This document shows positions 1 through 7,961 of a stretch of DNA of 64,000 nucleotides, piece after piece (position 1 is the first letter of the stretch; each line of letters opens with the position of its first letter). The DNA comes from Hymenobacter cavernae (GTDB taxonomy: Bacteria; Bacteroidota; Bacteroidia; Cytophagales; Hymenobacteraceae). Location: positions 62,001 to 126,000 of the forward strand of contig NZ_BMHT01000007.1 of assembly GCF_014641455.1 (NCBI RefSeq), in the 5' to 3' direction. Under the pieces are notes generated by a model. That model ran no database searches, was not told where the DNA came from, and worked only from the letters and a program-made list of their open reading frames with translations. The translations under genes were made by a program, and so were the position numbers.

Positions 1-1132
1 TAGCCAGGCTGCCACCTAGGTAATAGGTGTAGCTGTCATTGAGGCGCATGATTTCGCCGAGCTGCGCGCTCTGCGGACCTACGTAACCGTTGAGCAGCAC
101 CGTCGGCCGCCGCGCCAGGCGGGCCGCATCAATGCGGGCATCAGAGGCAGCCAGCTGGCGCTCAGCGCGCTGCAAATCGGGGCGACGGGCGAGCAGAGTG
201 GCCGGCACAGAGGTCGGAACGGTGGGCGCAGCGAGCACTGTAGGGCGCGGAGCCACTGTGAAGCTGCTGGCTGGCTGGCCACACACAGTAGCCAAAGCTG
301 CCACGTAGCCGGCCCGCTGGCGTTGCACTTCCACCCGGCTAGCGTCCACGTTGGCTAGTTCCGTTTCAGCGCGGCGCACCCCGATTTCGTTATCAACCCC
401 TGCTTTGAAGCGTGACTGTACCAGCTGCAAGTTCTGCACCCTAGCTTGGCGGGTGCTGTCGAGCACACCTAGGTCGGCGTCGAGCCCGCGGATGGTAAAG
501 TAGTAGCTGGCCGCGTCGGCGGTAAGCGTGAGCTGCACCACGCGCAGGTCCGCTTCGGCCGCTTGCTGGTCCGTCTCGGCGGCGCGCACGTTGCTGCGGA
601 TGCGGCCCCACACGTCCAGCTCGTAGTTGACGTTTATGGGAATGTAAAACTGCTGCTGACTAATGCCGATAACCGTAGCATTAGGAAACTGCACCGGCCG
701 CAGCGCCGACAAGTGGCTCTTGTACACCGAAGGGTTCACGGTCACTTCGGGCGTGCGGTAAGAAGTGGCATTGCGCACCGTAGCCCGCGCCTCTTCCACC
801 CGCGACACGGCCGCGCGGGCGTTGAAGTTGCTGGCCAAAGCCTGCTGCTCCAATGTGTTCAGGTCGGGGTCGTTATAGAGCGTCCACCATGAAGGAGCCT
901 GGGGCGCCTGATTGACAGGCGTTGGCGTGGTAGGCGCGGGCGTTGGGCTGGCTGGCTGCGGAGGCGTCGCAGGGTTCGTAATAGGAGCAGAACTATTGTT
1001 TTTCCACTGCGTTGGCGTCGCTACTTCCGGTGCTTTGTAGTGCGAGGTTGTCGCGCAACCAACCAGCCACAGCCAGCCGATATTGAATCCCAAACGACGA
1101 AAAAGAGAACTGGAACTCTTCAAAAACTTCAT
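1..1132 (-). CDS. RND efflux outer-membrane channel lipoprotein, NodT/OprM type (partial, C-terminus outside window)
   Basis: I translated this frame directly; it stays open from the ATG at 1132 to the left edge of the window. The N-terminus is a lipoprotein signal (WLWLVGC lipobox, Cys about residue 26), followed by a Pro/Thr-rich linker of about 45 residues and then the outer-membrane efflux repeat with the typical WWTLYNDPDL start, an ELDVWGRIR segment and an LLARRPDLQRAE segment. These are hallmarks of TolC-family channels of the NodT branch. It is the outer-membrane exit duct of a tripartite pump and lies downstream of the membrane-fusion and permease genes on the same strand. A 270-bp gap containing an inverted repeat separates it from the fusion-protein gene. 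It lacks only its last part. Family call is secure; the substrate cannot be read from sequence. Confidence 0.92.
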   Translation of the reverse strand, partial: MKFLKSSSSLFRRLGFNIGWLWLVGCATTSHYKAPEVATPTQWKNNSSAPITNPATPPQPASPTPAPTTPTPVNQAPQAPSWWTLYNDPDLNTLEQQALASNFNARAAVSRVEEARATVRNATSYRTPEVTVNPSVYKSHLSALRPVQFPNATVIGISQQQFYIPINVNYELDVWGRIRSNVRAAETDQQAAEADLRVVQLTLTADAASYYFTIRGLDADLGVLDSTRQARVQNLQLVQSRFKAGVDNEIGVRRAETELANVDASRVEVQRQRAGYVAALATVCGQPASSFTVAPRPTVLAAPTVPTSVPATLLARRPDLQRAERQLAASDARIDAARLARRPTVLLNGYVGPQSAQLGEIMRLNDSYTYYLGGSLA

Positions 1133-1203
1133 GCGAAGTGGTGAAAGCTAGGTAGGGGAAAGAAATAAGGATAATTGATAGTGAGATAGTTGTATGATCG
1201 TCT

Positions 1204-1399
1204 GTCATCCTGAGCGCAACGCAGTGGAGCATTCCGCGCATCAAGCGGCGTGACCTCCCTCTGATTAGCGAAAAGCCCTATTAAAAGTCCCAACTCACTT
1301 ATCACCCAAACCTAGGTTAAGAGAGTTTTAGGGCTGCGTTAAACGTTGGTGCTTCTCAGAGTGAGGTCCTTCACTCTGCTTCGCGCCGTTCAGGATGAC
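1204..1399. repeat. Inverted repeat with GTCATCCTGA ends, inside the efflux operon
   Basis: GTCATCCTGA (1204-1213) is repeated inverted as TCAGGATGAC (1390-1399), nearly 200 bp apart. The interval also holds an AACCTAGGTT palindrome at about 1309-1318. The same 10-mer ends occur at 15206-15215 and in the element at 22168-22274, so this belongs to a dispersed family. Confidence 0.6.
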
Positions 1400-1402
1400 A
1401 GC

Positions 1403-2620
1403 TTAATGAGCATCCGCTACCGGCGACGACACCCTGGGTTGATCGGGGTCGTAGGGGCGCTGGGGAGCGGCGGGTTTGGCGGGGCCTTCGGGTTTCTTGG
1501 GGGCTTCGGCTACTTTGGTTTGCACAAGCTGGCCTTCTTCCAGGGTTTCGGCGGGGTTAATCACCAGCAGCTCGTGGCCTTGCAAGCCTTTTGTTACTTC
1601 CAGCTGCGCGCCGAAGTCGCGGCCGGGAACGATGGGCTGGTAATGCACTTTCTTATCCTGAATTACGACGACCTGCGGATTGGTACCGCCGGGTACCAGC
1701 GAATTTGCCGAGATGATAACGCTAGGTGCTGTGCGAATCAGCTTGAAGCGCACCTGAGCAAACATACCCGGCAGCAGCTTCTGGTCGCGGTTCGGGATTT
1801 TTACCTCCGTGCGCATGGTGCGGGTGGAGGTGTTCAGGGCGCCCGCCGTGCGCGACACGATGCCTTCAAACTTGCGGTCAGGATATTCGGGCACCAGCAC
1901 GTCGGTGTGCATGCCCACTTTGATGCTCGGCACAAAGTTCTGCGGCACTTCCACGAAGGCGCGAATCGTGTCAGTTTGCTCGATCTTGAACAGCTGCGCG
2001 CCCTCGGCCGTGTTGGGCGATACCAGGGAGCCGACTTCCACATTCCGCTGCGTCACGATGCCGTTGAAGGGGGCAATTACCTGACGAAAAGCCTGTTGCG
2101 CAATCAGGCGCTGCACGCCAGCGCGTTGGGCTGCGTACTGCGCTTGGCTTACGTCCAGCTCCTGCTTCGAAATGGCGCCGGGCAGCTCCACGCTTTGCAG
2201 ACGGCTGTAGCTGGTTTGGGCCAAACCTAGGTTGGCGCGGGCCTCGGCAATCTGCTGGTCTAGCTCGGGGGTGGAAATCACGGCCATCAGCTGGCCTTTC
2301 CGTACCCGCGTGCCGATGTCGGTGCGCCACGATTTCACGAAGCCGTTGGCCTGGGCAAACACAAAGGTTTCGCGGTTGGAGCGGGTGTCGGCGGGAAGCT
2401 GCACCTGCGTGGTATCGGGGGCGGGCCTGGCGGCTTGCACCGTCACGATGGGAGCCGCCGTAGCCTCAGTCTGGGCATCTGCTTTCAGGGCTTTCTCGTT
2501 GCGTAAGCGCGGCAAAAAACCCACTAGAAACAAGCCGCCGAAGACGAGCAGCACAATGAAAATGGTAATCCAAAACCGGCGTTTGCTGCGCGGCGCGTTG
2601 TAATCAGCAGTCGAATCCAT
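1403..2620 (-). CDS. RND efflux membrane-fusion (periplasmic adaptor) protein, HlyD/AcrA family
   Basis: A 405-residue adaptor that bridges the inner-membrane RND permease to the outer-membrane channel. I chose the ATG at 2620 (MDSTADYNAP) rather than the upstream frame extension, because the extension runs into an inverted repeat and the usual order then follows: short cytoplasmic tail, one transmembrane helix (about residues 16-38), lipoyl/barrel-sandwich half with GTRVRKGQLMAVI, alpha-hairpin (EARANLGLAQTSY), second lipoyl half and beta-barrel (IRAFVEVPQNFVP). The C-terminal about 35 residues are Pro/Lys rich. It sits 99 bp downstream of the permease, with a hairpin in the gap. Family assignment is strong; substrate is unknown. 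Confidence 0.93.
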   Translation of the reverse strand: MDSTADYNAPRSKRRFWITIFIVLLVFGGLFLVGFLPRLRNEKALKADAQTEATAAPIVTVQAARPAPDTTQVQLPADTRSNRETFVFAQANGFVKSWRTDIGTRVRKGQLMAVISTPELDQQIAEARANLGLAQTSYSRLQSVELPGAISKQELDVSQAQYAAQRAGVQRLIAQQAFRQVIAPFNGIVTQRNVEVGSLVSPNTAEGAQLFKIEQTDTIRAFVEVPQNFVPSIKVGMHTDVLVPEYPDRKFEGIVSRTAGALNTSTRTMRTEVKIPNRDQKLLPGMFAQVRFKLIRTAPSVIISANSLVPGGTNPQVVVIQDKKVHYQPIVPGRDFGAQLEVTKGLQGHELLVINPAETLEEGQLVQTKVAEAPKKPEGPAKPAAPQRPYDPDQPRVSSPVADAH

Positions 2621-2635
2621 AGTTCTTTTTCGGGG

Positions 2636-2714
2636 TTCCCGCAGAGGAGCGCGGAGGTTTCGCGGAGGTTCGCAGAGAACGACCTCTGCGAACCTCTGCA
2701 GCACTCTGCGGGAA
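2636..2714. repeat. Nested inverted repeat between permease and fusion-protein genes
   Basis: Outer arms TTCCCGCAGAG (2636-2646) and CTCTGCGGGAA (2704-2714); inner 13-bp arms 2665-2677 and 2684-2696. All match exactly. The region could fold into a long hairpin in the mRNA between two co-directional operon genes, and so may set the relative expression of permease and adaptor or protect an mRNA end. Confidence 0.7.
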
Positions 2715-2719
2715 ATAAA

Positions 2720-5700
2720 TTAATGCACTAACTCCGCCGGCTGCTCTTCAACCGGCTTTTCTTCCTGCTTTTTCAGGTAGCTAAACATGATGGGCACGAA
2801 GAACAACGTCGTGACAGTGGCGAGCATGATGCCGCCAATTACGGCGCGACCTAGGGGCGCGTTCTGCTCGCCACCCTCACCCAGGCCCAGCGACATCGGC
2901 AGCAGACCAATAGTCATCGCCAAGGCCGTCATCAGCACCGGACGCAGACGGGTATAACCAGCATCCAAGGCGGCATCCAGCGGCGACAAATCCGGCTCTT
3001 CCTCGCGGCGCTCATTGGCAAACGTCACCAGCAGAATACTGTTGGCCGTGGCCACGCCGATGCACATGATGGCACCCATGAGCGAAGGCACGCTGAAGGT
3101 CGTTTGGGTTACAAACAGCATCCACAGGATGCCCGACATGGCGCCCGGCAGCGCGGTGATGATGATGAACGGATCAAGCCACGACTGGAAGTTTACCACC
3201 ATCAGCATATAAACCAGGATGATAGCGCCAATCAAACCGATACCTAGGCCGATGAACGACGTGCGCATGCTGTCCACCTGACCGCGAATCGTGATGGTCG
3301 TGCCTTTGGGTAGGTTTTTCTCCGTTTCGGCGATGATCTTGCGAATGTCGGTGCTCACGCCACCTAGGTCGCGGCCTTCCACGCTGGCGTACACATCCAC
3401 CACGCGCTGAATGTTGTAGTTGCTAGCTACGGCCGTGGTTTTGGTGCGGCGTAGCACGGCGAAGTTGCTCAGCAGCTGAGTTTCGTTTTGGGTGGCGCTG
3501 GTTACCCCAATGTTTTGCAGCTCGTCCAGCGAAGCTAGGTTGCGCGTGGGCGTTTGCACGGCCACGGTGTAGTTCACGCCGTTTTGTGGGTTCAGCCACT
3601 GGTTGGGGTTGGTCTGGGTGCTGGAGCTGAGGTTGACGAGCACGTTGTTGGCGATGTCGCGCTGCGACAAGCCAGCTTGCTGCGCCCGCAAACGGTCCAC
3701 ATCCAGGCGAATCTGGGGCTGGTCGAAGGCCTGATACACGAAAGCATCAACCACGCCTTCCACGCCGGCAATCTGATCTTTCAGCTTGGTGGCAATCTTC
3801 TGGTTAGCCTCTTTGTTGCGGCCCACTACCTGAATATCAATAGGAGCGGGCAGGCCGAAGTTCAGGGTCTGGTTTACGATATCGGCGGCCTGGAAGAACA
3901 CAATCAGGTCGGGTTGCTGCTGTTTCAGGCGGCGCCGAATCTCGGTGATGTACTCGGCCGTTGGGCCGTGGTCTTCCTTCATCGCCACCAGAATCTCGCC
4001 GTCGCCAGCGCCAATCGTTGGGTTGTCGCTCAGAATCAGGTTGATCGGCACAACGGGAAGGCCAATGTTATCCATCACGAGGTCTAGCTCATCCGCCGGA
4101 ATAACCTCGCGAATCACCTTTTCGACCTGAGCAAAGCGGCGCTCGGTTTCCTCAACCCGCGTACCGGTAGGAACCCGGATGTGCAGGCGCATCTGCCCGG
4201 CGTCAACTTTCGGGAAGAAGTTCTGTCCGATAAACGGATACAGGCAGCCCGAGCACACAAACAGCACGGCAAAGCACGTCACGACGGTGCGGCGGTGGTG
4301 CAGGGACCACGCCAGCGCACTCCGGTAACTCTCCCGGAACTTCTCAAAACCGTGGTCGAAGGCTTTGTGCACGCGCCACACCCAGCTGCGCTCAATGCCT
4401 TCGGAGGCGCGGCGCTCCGCATCGGTGATGGGCAGCTCGTCGTCGTCCTCCGCTGTCATGCTGGCATGCTGCTTCTCGTAGTTTTCGCGTAGCAGCTGCT
4501 CCAGGCGGGCTTCCTGAGGTGTTATCGGATGATCGTCGCGCACTTCCGAGCTAGGTAGGTGCGCGCCACCTTCTTTGTGATAAATCGGCAGCTCCTTGCG
4601 AAGCAGGTACATCACCATCGTGGGCACCAGCGTCCGGGAGAGGAGGTAAGAGGCTAGCATAGCGAAGATTACGGCCATTGCCAGTGGGGCAAAGATGGAC
4701 GAAGCCGCGCCCGCCAGGAAGAACACCGGCACGAACACGATACAAATAGCGAGGGTCGCGACCAGGGCCGGCGTAGCAATCTGTTGGGCACCGTCGAGGA
4801 TCGAGCGTTTCAGCCCTTTCTTCATGCCCATGTTGCGGTGAATGTTCTCGATTTCCACCGTCGCGTCGTCCACCAGAATGCCCACAGCCAGCGACAGGCC
4901 GCTCAGCGTCATGATGTTAAGCGTCTGACCTAGCAGCTTCATCACGATGATGCTGACCAGAATCGACAGCGGAATAGACAGCGCAATGATGAGCGTAGAG
5001 CGCCACGAACCTAGGAACAGCAGAATCATCAGACCCGTAAGAGCCGCTGCGATGCAAGCTTCCGTGACAACGCCTTTAATAGAGGCCTTCACGAAGAACG
5101 ATTGGTCGAACAACAGCTTGATGTTCAGGCCAGCGGGCGCTGAGGCTTCAATCTTGGGCAGCTGCTGCTTTACTCGCTCAATAATATCGAGCGTGCTGGC
5201 CGCACCGGTTTTCAGAATCGGAATGATGGCCGTGCGGCGGCCGTTTTGGCGCACGATGTTCTGCTGCACCGCGAAGCCTTCGTGCACAAAGGCCACGTCG
5301 CGGATGTAGATCGTTTGGCCATTCACCTGCTTGATAGGCAAGTCGTTGAGCGTCGCAATAGCTTCGGGGCTGCTGTTGAGCTTTACGTCGTATTCGCGGT
5401 TGCCGATTTTGGCCGTACCGGCGGGCAGCGTGAGGTTTTGCGAGGTAAGCGCATTCACCACGTCGTTGGCCGAAAGGCCCCGACCCGCCAGCGCGTCCGG
5501 GTTCAGGTCCACCATGATCTGCTTGGGCTTACCGCCGTTTGGTTGGAGCACCGAAGCGCCCTGCACTACGGCCAAACCCGGCCGGATAAACGCATTACCC
5601 GCGTCGTACAAGTCCGACTCACCTAGGTTGTCGGAGCTCAGGCTGGTTTGCGCAATCGGCACGTTGGAGGCCGAGTAGCGGATGATGAGCGGCGGTGTGA

Positions 5701-6070
5701 TGCCGGGCGGCAGCACGCGCAGCAGCGTCTGGGTAATAGCAGTGAGCTGGGCTACGCCGGCTTCCACGTTGGTGCCCGGCTGGAAAAACACCTTGATCAA
5801 CCCGACGCCTTTCAGCGACTGCGACTCGATGTGCTCGATGTTGCTAACCGTGGTGGTGAAAGCGCGCTCGTTGATGACCACGATGCGCTGGTTCATCTCC
5901 TCGGGGCTGATGCCGGAATACGTCCAGACCACGCCCACCACGGGAATGTTGATTTCCGGAAAAATATCGACCGCCATGTTGCGGATGGTCATGATGCCGC
6001 CCAGTAAGATCAGCAACGACATGACCACAAAGGTATAAGGGCGCGAAAGCGCCAATCGAACTATCCACAT
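2720..6070 (-). CDS. RND efflux transporter permease, AcrB/MexB superfamily
   Basis: A 1116-residue proton-driven efflux permease, within the usual size for the family. It starts with the first helix and the VDIFPEINIPVV segment typical of RND pumps. TM4 carries the paired proton-relay aspartates in GILVDDATVEIEN. Two large periplasmic loops and a second half with FFPKVDAGQM show the internal duplication. Residues about 495-590 form a long charged cytoplasmic loop (Glu/Asp/Arg rich) between the two halves, longer than in E. coli AcrB. It is the first gene of the minus-strand operon, followed by adaptor and channel, and is divergent from a MarR-GNAT gene that probably regulates it. Drug or metal specificity cannot be decided; the GXXXP-type heavy-metal signature was not evident. 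Confidence 0.95.
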   Translation of the reverse strand: MWIVRLALSRPYTFVVMSLLILLGGIMTIRNMAVDIFPEINIPVVGVVWTYSGISPEEMNQRIVVINERAFTTTVSNIEHIESQSLKGVGLIKVFFQPGTNVEAGVAQLTAITQTLLRVLPPGITPPLIIRYSASNVPIAQTSLSSDNLGESDLYDAGNAFIRPGLAVVQGASVLQPNGGKPKQIMVDLNPDALAGRGLSANDVVNALTSQNLTLPAGTAKIGNREYDVKLNSSPEAIATLNDLPIKQVNGQTIYIRDVAFVHEGFAVQQNIVRQNGRRTAIIPILKTGAASTLDIIERVKQQLPKIEASAPAGLNIKLLFDQSFFVKASIKGVVTEACIAAALTGLMILLFLGSWRSTLIIALSIPLSILVSIIVMKLLGQTLNIMTLSGLSLAVGILVDDATVEIENIHRNMGMKKGLKRSILDGAQQIATPALVATLAICIVFVPVFFLAGAASSIFAPLAMAVIFAMLASYLLSRTLVPTMVMYLLRKELPIYHKEGGAHLPSSEVRDDHPITPQEARLEQLLRENYEKQHASMTAEDDDELPITDAERRASEGIERSWVWRVHKAFDHGFEKFRESYRSALAWSLHHRRTVVTCFAVLFVCSGCLYPFIGQNFFPKVDAGQMRLHIRVPTGTRVEETERRFAQVEKVIREVIPADELDLVMDNIGLPVVPINLILSDNPTIGAGDGEILVAMKEDHGPTAEYITEIRRRLKQQQPDLIVFFQAADIVNQTLNFGLPAPIDIQVVGRNKEANQKIATKLKDQIAGVEGVVDAFVYQAFDQPQIRLDVDRLRAQQAGLSQRDIANNVLVNLSSSTQTNPNQWLNPQNGVNYTVAVQTPTRNLASLDELQNIGVTSATQNETQLLSNFAVLRRTKTTAVASNYNIQRVVDVYASVEGRDLGGVSTDIRKIIAETEKNLPKGTTITIRGQVDSMRTSFIGLGIGLIGAIILVYMLMVVNFQSWLDPFIIITALPGAMSGILWMLFVTQTTFSVPSLMGAIMCIGVATANSILLVTFANERREEEPDLSPLDAALDAGYTRLRPVLMTALAMTIGLLPMSLGLGEGGEQNAPLGRAVIGGIMLATVTTLFFVPIMFSYLKKQEEKPVEEQPAELVH

Positions 6071-6428
6071 AAATCAGAATACAGAAGTGGCTTCGACCAA
6101 AGGTCCACCGTGGCGGATGAGGGAAGTATGAAATGGGGACTTGCTGCCGCAGGGCAGCAGAGTGGGCGTCCGTTGGTGCTAATCACCTTTCCGTGTATAG
6201 ACATTCTTCTGCTTGAAAAGGACGCATCTGGCAGGAAAAAAAATGACTGTTCGTGCGGCGCACAACCACGTTGAGCTTCTTCAACTGCCTGGCTCTGCTA
6301 TTGTTAGAATCACCGGATGATTTTAGGCTGCTGCAAAGCCGGTGCGGCGGGCCATGAACTACGGGTAAGACATTTGCTGGTATCAGGTGGCTATAACCAA
6401 CGCTTGAGCATAAAAGTGACGCAAATTA

Positions 6429-6440
6429 GTAAGTGCTTAC
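6429..6440 (+). promoter_or_regulatory. Candidate MarR operator, GTAAG-N2-CTTAC
   Basis: A short inverted repeat, GTAAGTGCTTAC with five-base arms, ends 21 bp before the MarR-GNAT start codon and just upstream of a -7-like box. Position and size fit a winged-helix repressor site controlling its own gene. No second copy was found near the efflux operon start, so its role there is inferred only. Confidence 0.45.
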
Positions 6441-6449
6441 GTAATTATT

Positions 6450-6457
6450 TAAATTTG
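6450..6457 (+). promoter_or_regulatory. -7 promoter box TAAATTTG before MarR-GNAT gene
   Basis: Exact match to the Bacteroidota TAnnTTTG box, ending four bases before the ATG at 6462. If it is used, the transcript would start at or beside the start codon (leaderless). A clear -33 TTG was not seen at the right distance. Confidence 0.4.
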
Positions 6458-6461
6458 TTTC

Positions 6462-7418
6462 ATGAATCTGTTTGATGAGTTAGGGCCCGCTGTGCTGGGA
6501 AGTCGGCTGCGCCGGCTGAGCGAGGTGATGACCAACCAGGCATCGGACGTGTACGCCCTCTACCAGGAGGTGCCGTTTGAGCCGCGCTGGTTTCCCGTTT
6601 TCTATACGGTCGCTGCGCAGCCGGGGCTGCACGTGGGCGATATTGCCGAGCGGATTGGTCAGACGCACGCGGCTGTCAGCCAAGTGGTTAAAGACTTAGC
6701 GAAGCACGAGCTGGTGAGCGTGCAGCGGGGCGAGGCCGACCAGCGCCGCAGCGTAATTACGCTCACCGATGAAGGCGCGAAGCTGTGGCCAACGTTGCAG
6801 CAGCAAATTGCCGATGTGCGGCAAGCCAATGAGGCATTATTAGCCGAAACCCGGCACAACCTTTTGCTAGCTATTGAAGAAATGGAATACGCCTTATCGC
6901 GCCAAAACCTAGGTGCCCGCGTGAAAGCCGTGCGCGACGCCCGCGTGGCCGGGGAAATCCGGCTGCTGGACTATCAGCCGCAGTACCAGGTAGATTTCAA
7001 GCGCCTGAATATCGAGTGGATCGAGCAGTACTTCCGGGTGGAAGAGGCCGACCTGAAAGCCCTCGACCACCCCAACGAGTACATCTTGCAGCGCGGCGGC
7101 CGCATTCTGCTGGCGGAGTATCAGGGCCAGATTGTGGGGGCGTGCGCGCTGCTGAAGATGGACGATGACACTTACGAGCTAGCCAAAATGGCCGTTTCGC
7201 CTACAGCGCAAGGGCTCGGCATTGGTTTCCGTCTGGGTCAGGCTGCCATCGACAAAGCGCGCAACCTAGGTGCGCGCCGCCTGTATCTGGAAAGCAACAC
7301 CAAGCTGACGCCGGCCATCAATCTCTACCATAAGCTAGGTTTTGAAAAAACCGTGGCGGGCCAGCCCTCGCCGTATGAGCGCTGCAACATCCAGATGGAG
7401 CTGCTGCTTACCGACTAA
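6462..7418 (+). CDS. MarR-type winged-helix regulator fused to a GNAT N-acetyltransferase
   Basis: A 318-residue two-domain protein. Residues about 1-150 are a MarR winged helix: recognition helix around THAAVSQVVKDLAKH and a wing with GEADQRRSVITLT. Residues about 165-318 are a GNAT fold with the acetyl-CoA loop QGLGIGFRLG and the C-terminal NLYHKLGFEKT strand-helix signature. Such fusions are known, but the small-molecule or protein substrate of the acetyltransferase half is generally unknown. It is transcribed away from the RND efflux operon, the classical arrangement for a local pump regulator, so it probably represses the pump and its own gene. The ATG at 6462 follows a -7 box directly. 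Confidence 0.92.
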   Translation: MNLFDELGPAVLGSRLRRLSEVMTNQASDVYALYQEVPFEPRWFPVFYTVAAQPGLHVGDIAERIGQTHAAVSQVVKDLAKHELVSVQRGEADQRRSVITLTDEGAKLWPTLQQQIADVRQANEALLAETRHNLLLAIEEMEYALSRQNLGARVKAVRDARVAGEIRLLDYQPQYQVDFKRLNIEWIEQYFRVEEADLKALDHPNEYILQRGGRILLAEYQGQIVGACALLKMDDDTYELAKMAVSPTAQGLGIGFRLGQAAIDKARNLGARRLYLESNTKLTPAINLYHKLGFEKTVAGQPSPYERCNIQMELLLTD

Positions 7419-7437
7419 TAGCGTGTTTGCTTTATTT

Positions 7438-7500
7438 GTAGTGCGGACTTTGTAGTTCGTGAACAAAATGACCAGGCGCGGACTACAAAGTCCGCGCTAC
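7438..7500. repeat. Inverted repeat downstream of MarR-GNAT gene
   Basis: Arms GTAGTGCGGACTTTGTAG and its near-exact complement ending CCGCGCTAC, about 24 bp each with a few mismatches, separated by about 14 bp. It lies 20 bp after the stop codon, without a long T-run. Probably a transcription end or mRNA-stabilising hairpin, possibly a member of a repeat family. Confidence 0.6.
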
Positions 7501-7565
7501 AGAATTACTTCCATTTGCCGCTGGCGCACGGCCAGGCGTCTTTCCACTATTCTCAACCTGCCTTT

Positions 7566-7940
7566 ATGAGTGCTTCGCCCGACCCGCAGCCAATGCTGAA
7601 TCGTTTTCTCGACCAATTTGTCCACGCCGCCGGAACGCGCGCGGTCTTCGGGGAACCGGTGGTGCTGCCCTACGCTACCGTTGTGCCCGTGGCCAAAGTA
7701 ATCTGGGGCGTGGGCGCGGGGTTTGGTGGGGGCGGCCGCACACAGGCCCCCGATAAAGCCGACGCTACCGGCAGTGGCGGCGGCTACGGCGGCGGCGCCA
7801 GAGCCTACCCGGTTGGCGTACTCGATATTCGCCCCAAGCGGACCCGTTTCATCACGACGCCGAGTGCTACGCGGCAGGTGCTGCTGGGCGTGGTGCTGGG
7901 CGTGGCACTCACGCAGCTGCTGAAGCTCAGCAGCAAGTAG
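7566..7940 (+). CDS. GerW/YtfJ-family protein of unknown function
   Basis: The frame is open from 7515, but the ATG at 7566 (MSASPDPQP, 124 residues) matches the domain boundary best. Residues about 20-85 carry the YtfJ/GerW pattern: GEPVVLPYATVVPVAKV, followed by glycine-rich GFGGGG and GGGYGGGA stretches and a VGVLDI strand. A hydrophobic C-terminal helix (VLLGVVLGVALTQLL) may anchor it. In Bacillus the family is linked to spore germination; this organism is unlikely to sporulate, so the role here is unknown. It converges with the MFS gene to its right, 21 bp away. Confidence 0.75.
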   Translation: MSASPDPQPMLNRFLDQFVHAAGTRAVFGEPVVLPYATVVPVAKVIWGVGAGFGGGGRTQAPDKADATGSGGGYGGGARAYPVGVLDIRPKRTRFITTPSATRQVLLGVVLGVALTQLLKLSSK

Positions 7941-7961
7941 CAGAATTTGCCAACCTAGGTT

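Larger units (their letters stand above)
6071..6461. promoter_or_regulatory. Divergent promoter region between efflux operon and MarR-GNAT gene
   Basis: This 391-bp gap has no plausible gene. It must hold the promoters for the leftward efflux operon and the rightward regulator. Its last 60 bp are clearly AT-rich and contain the operator-like repeat and -7 box listed separately. Confidence 0.6.

Noticed and set aside
1346..2230. 294-codon plus-strand frame opposite the membrane-fusion protein gene
   Set aside because: Reads through the antisense of an adaptor with clear family motifs.
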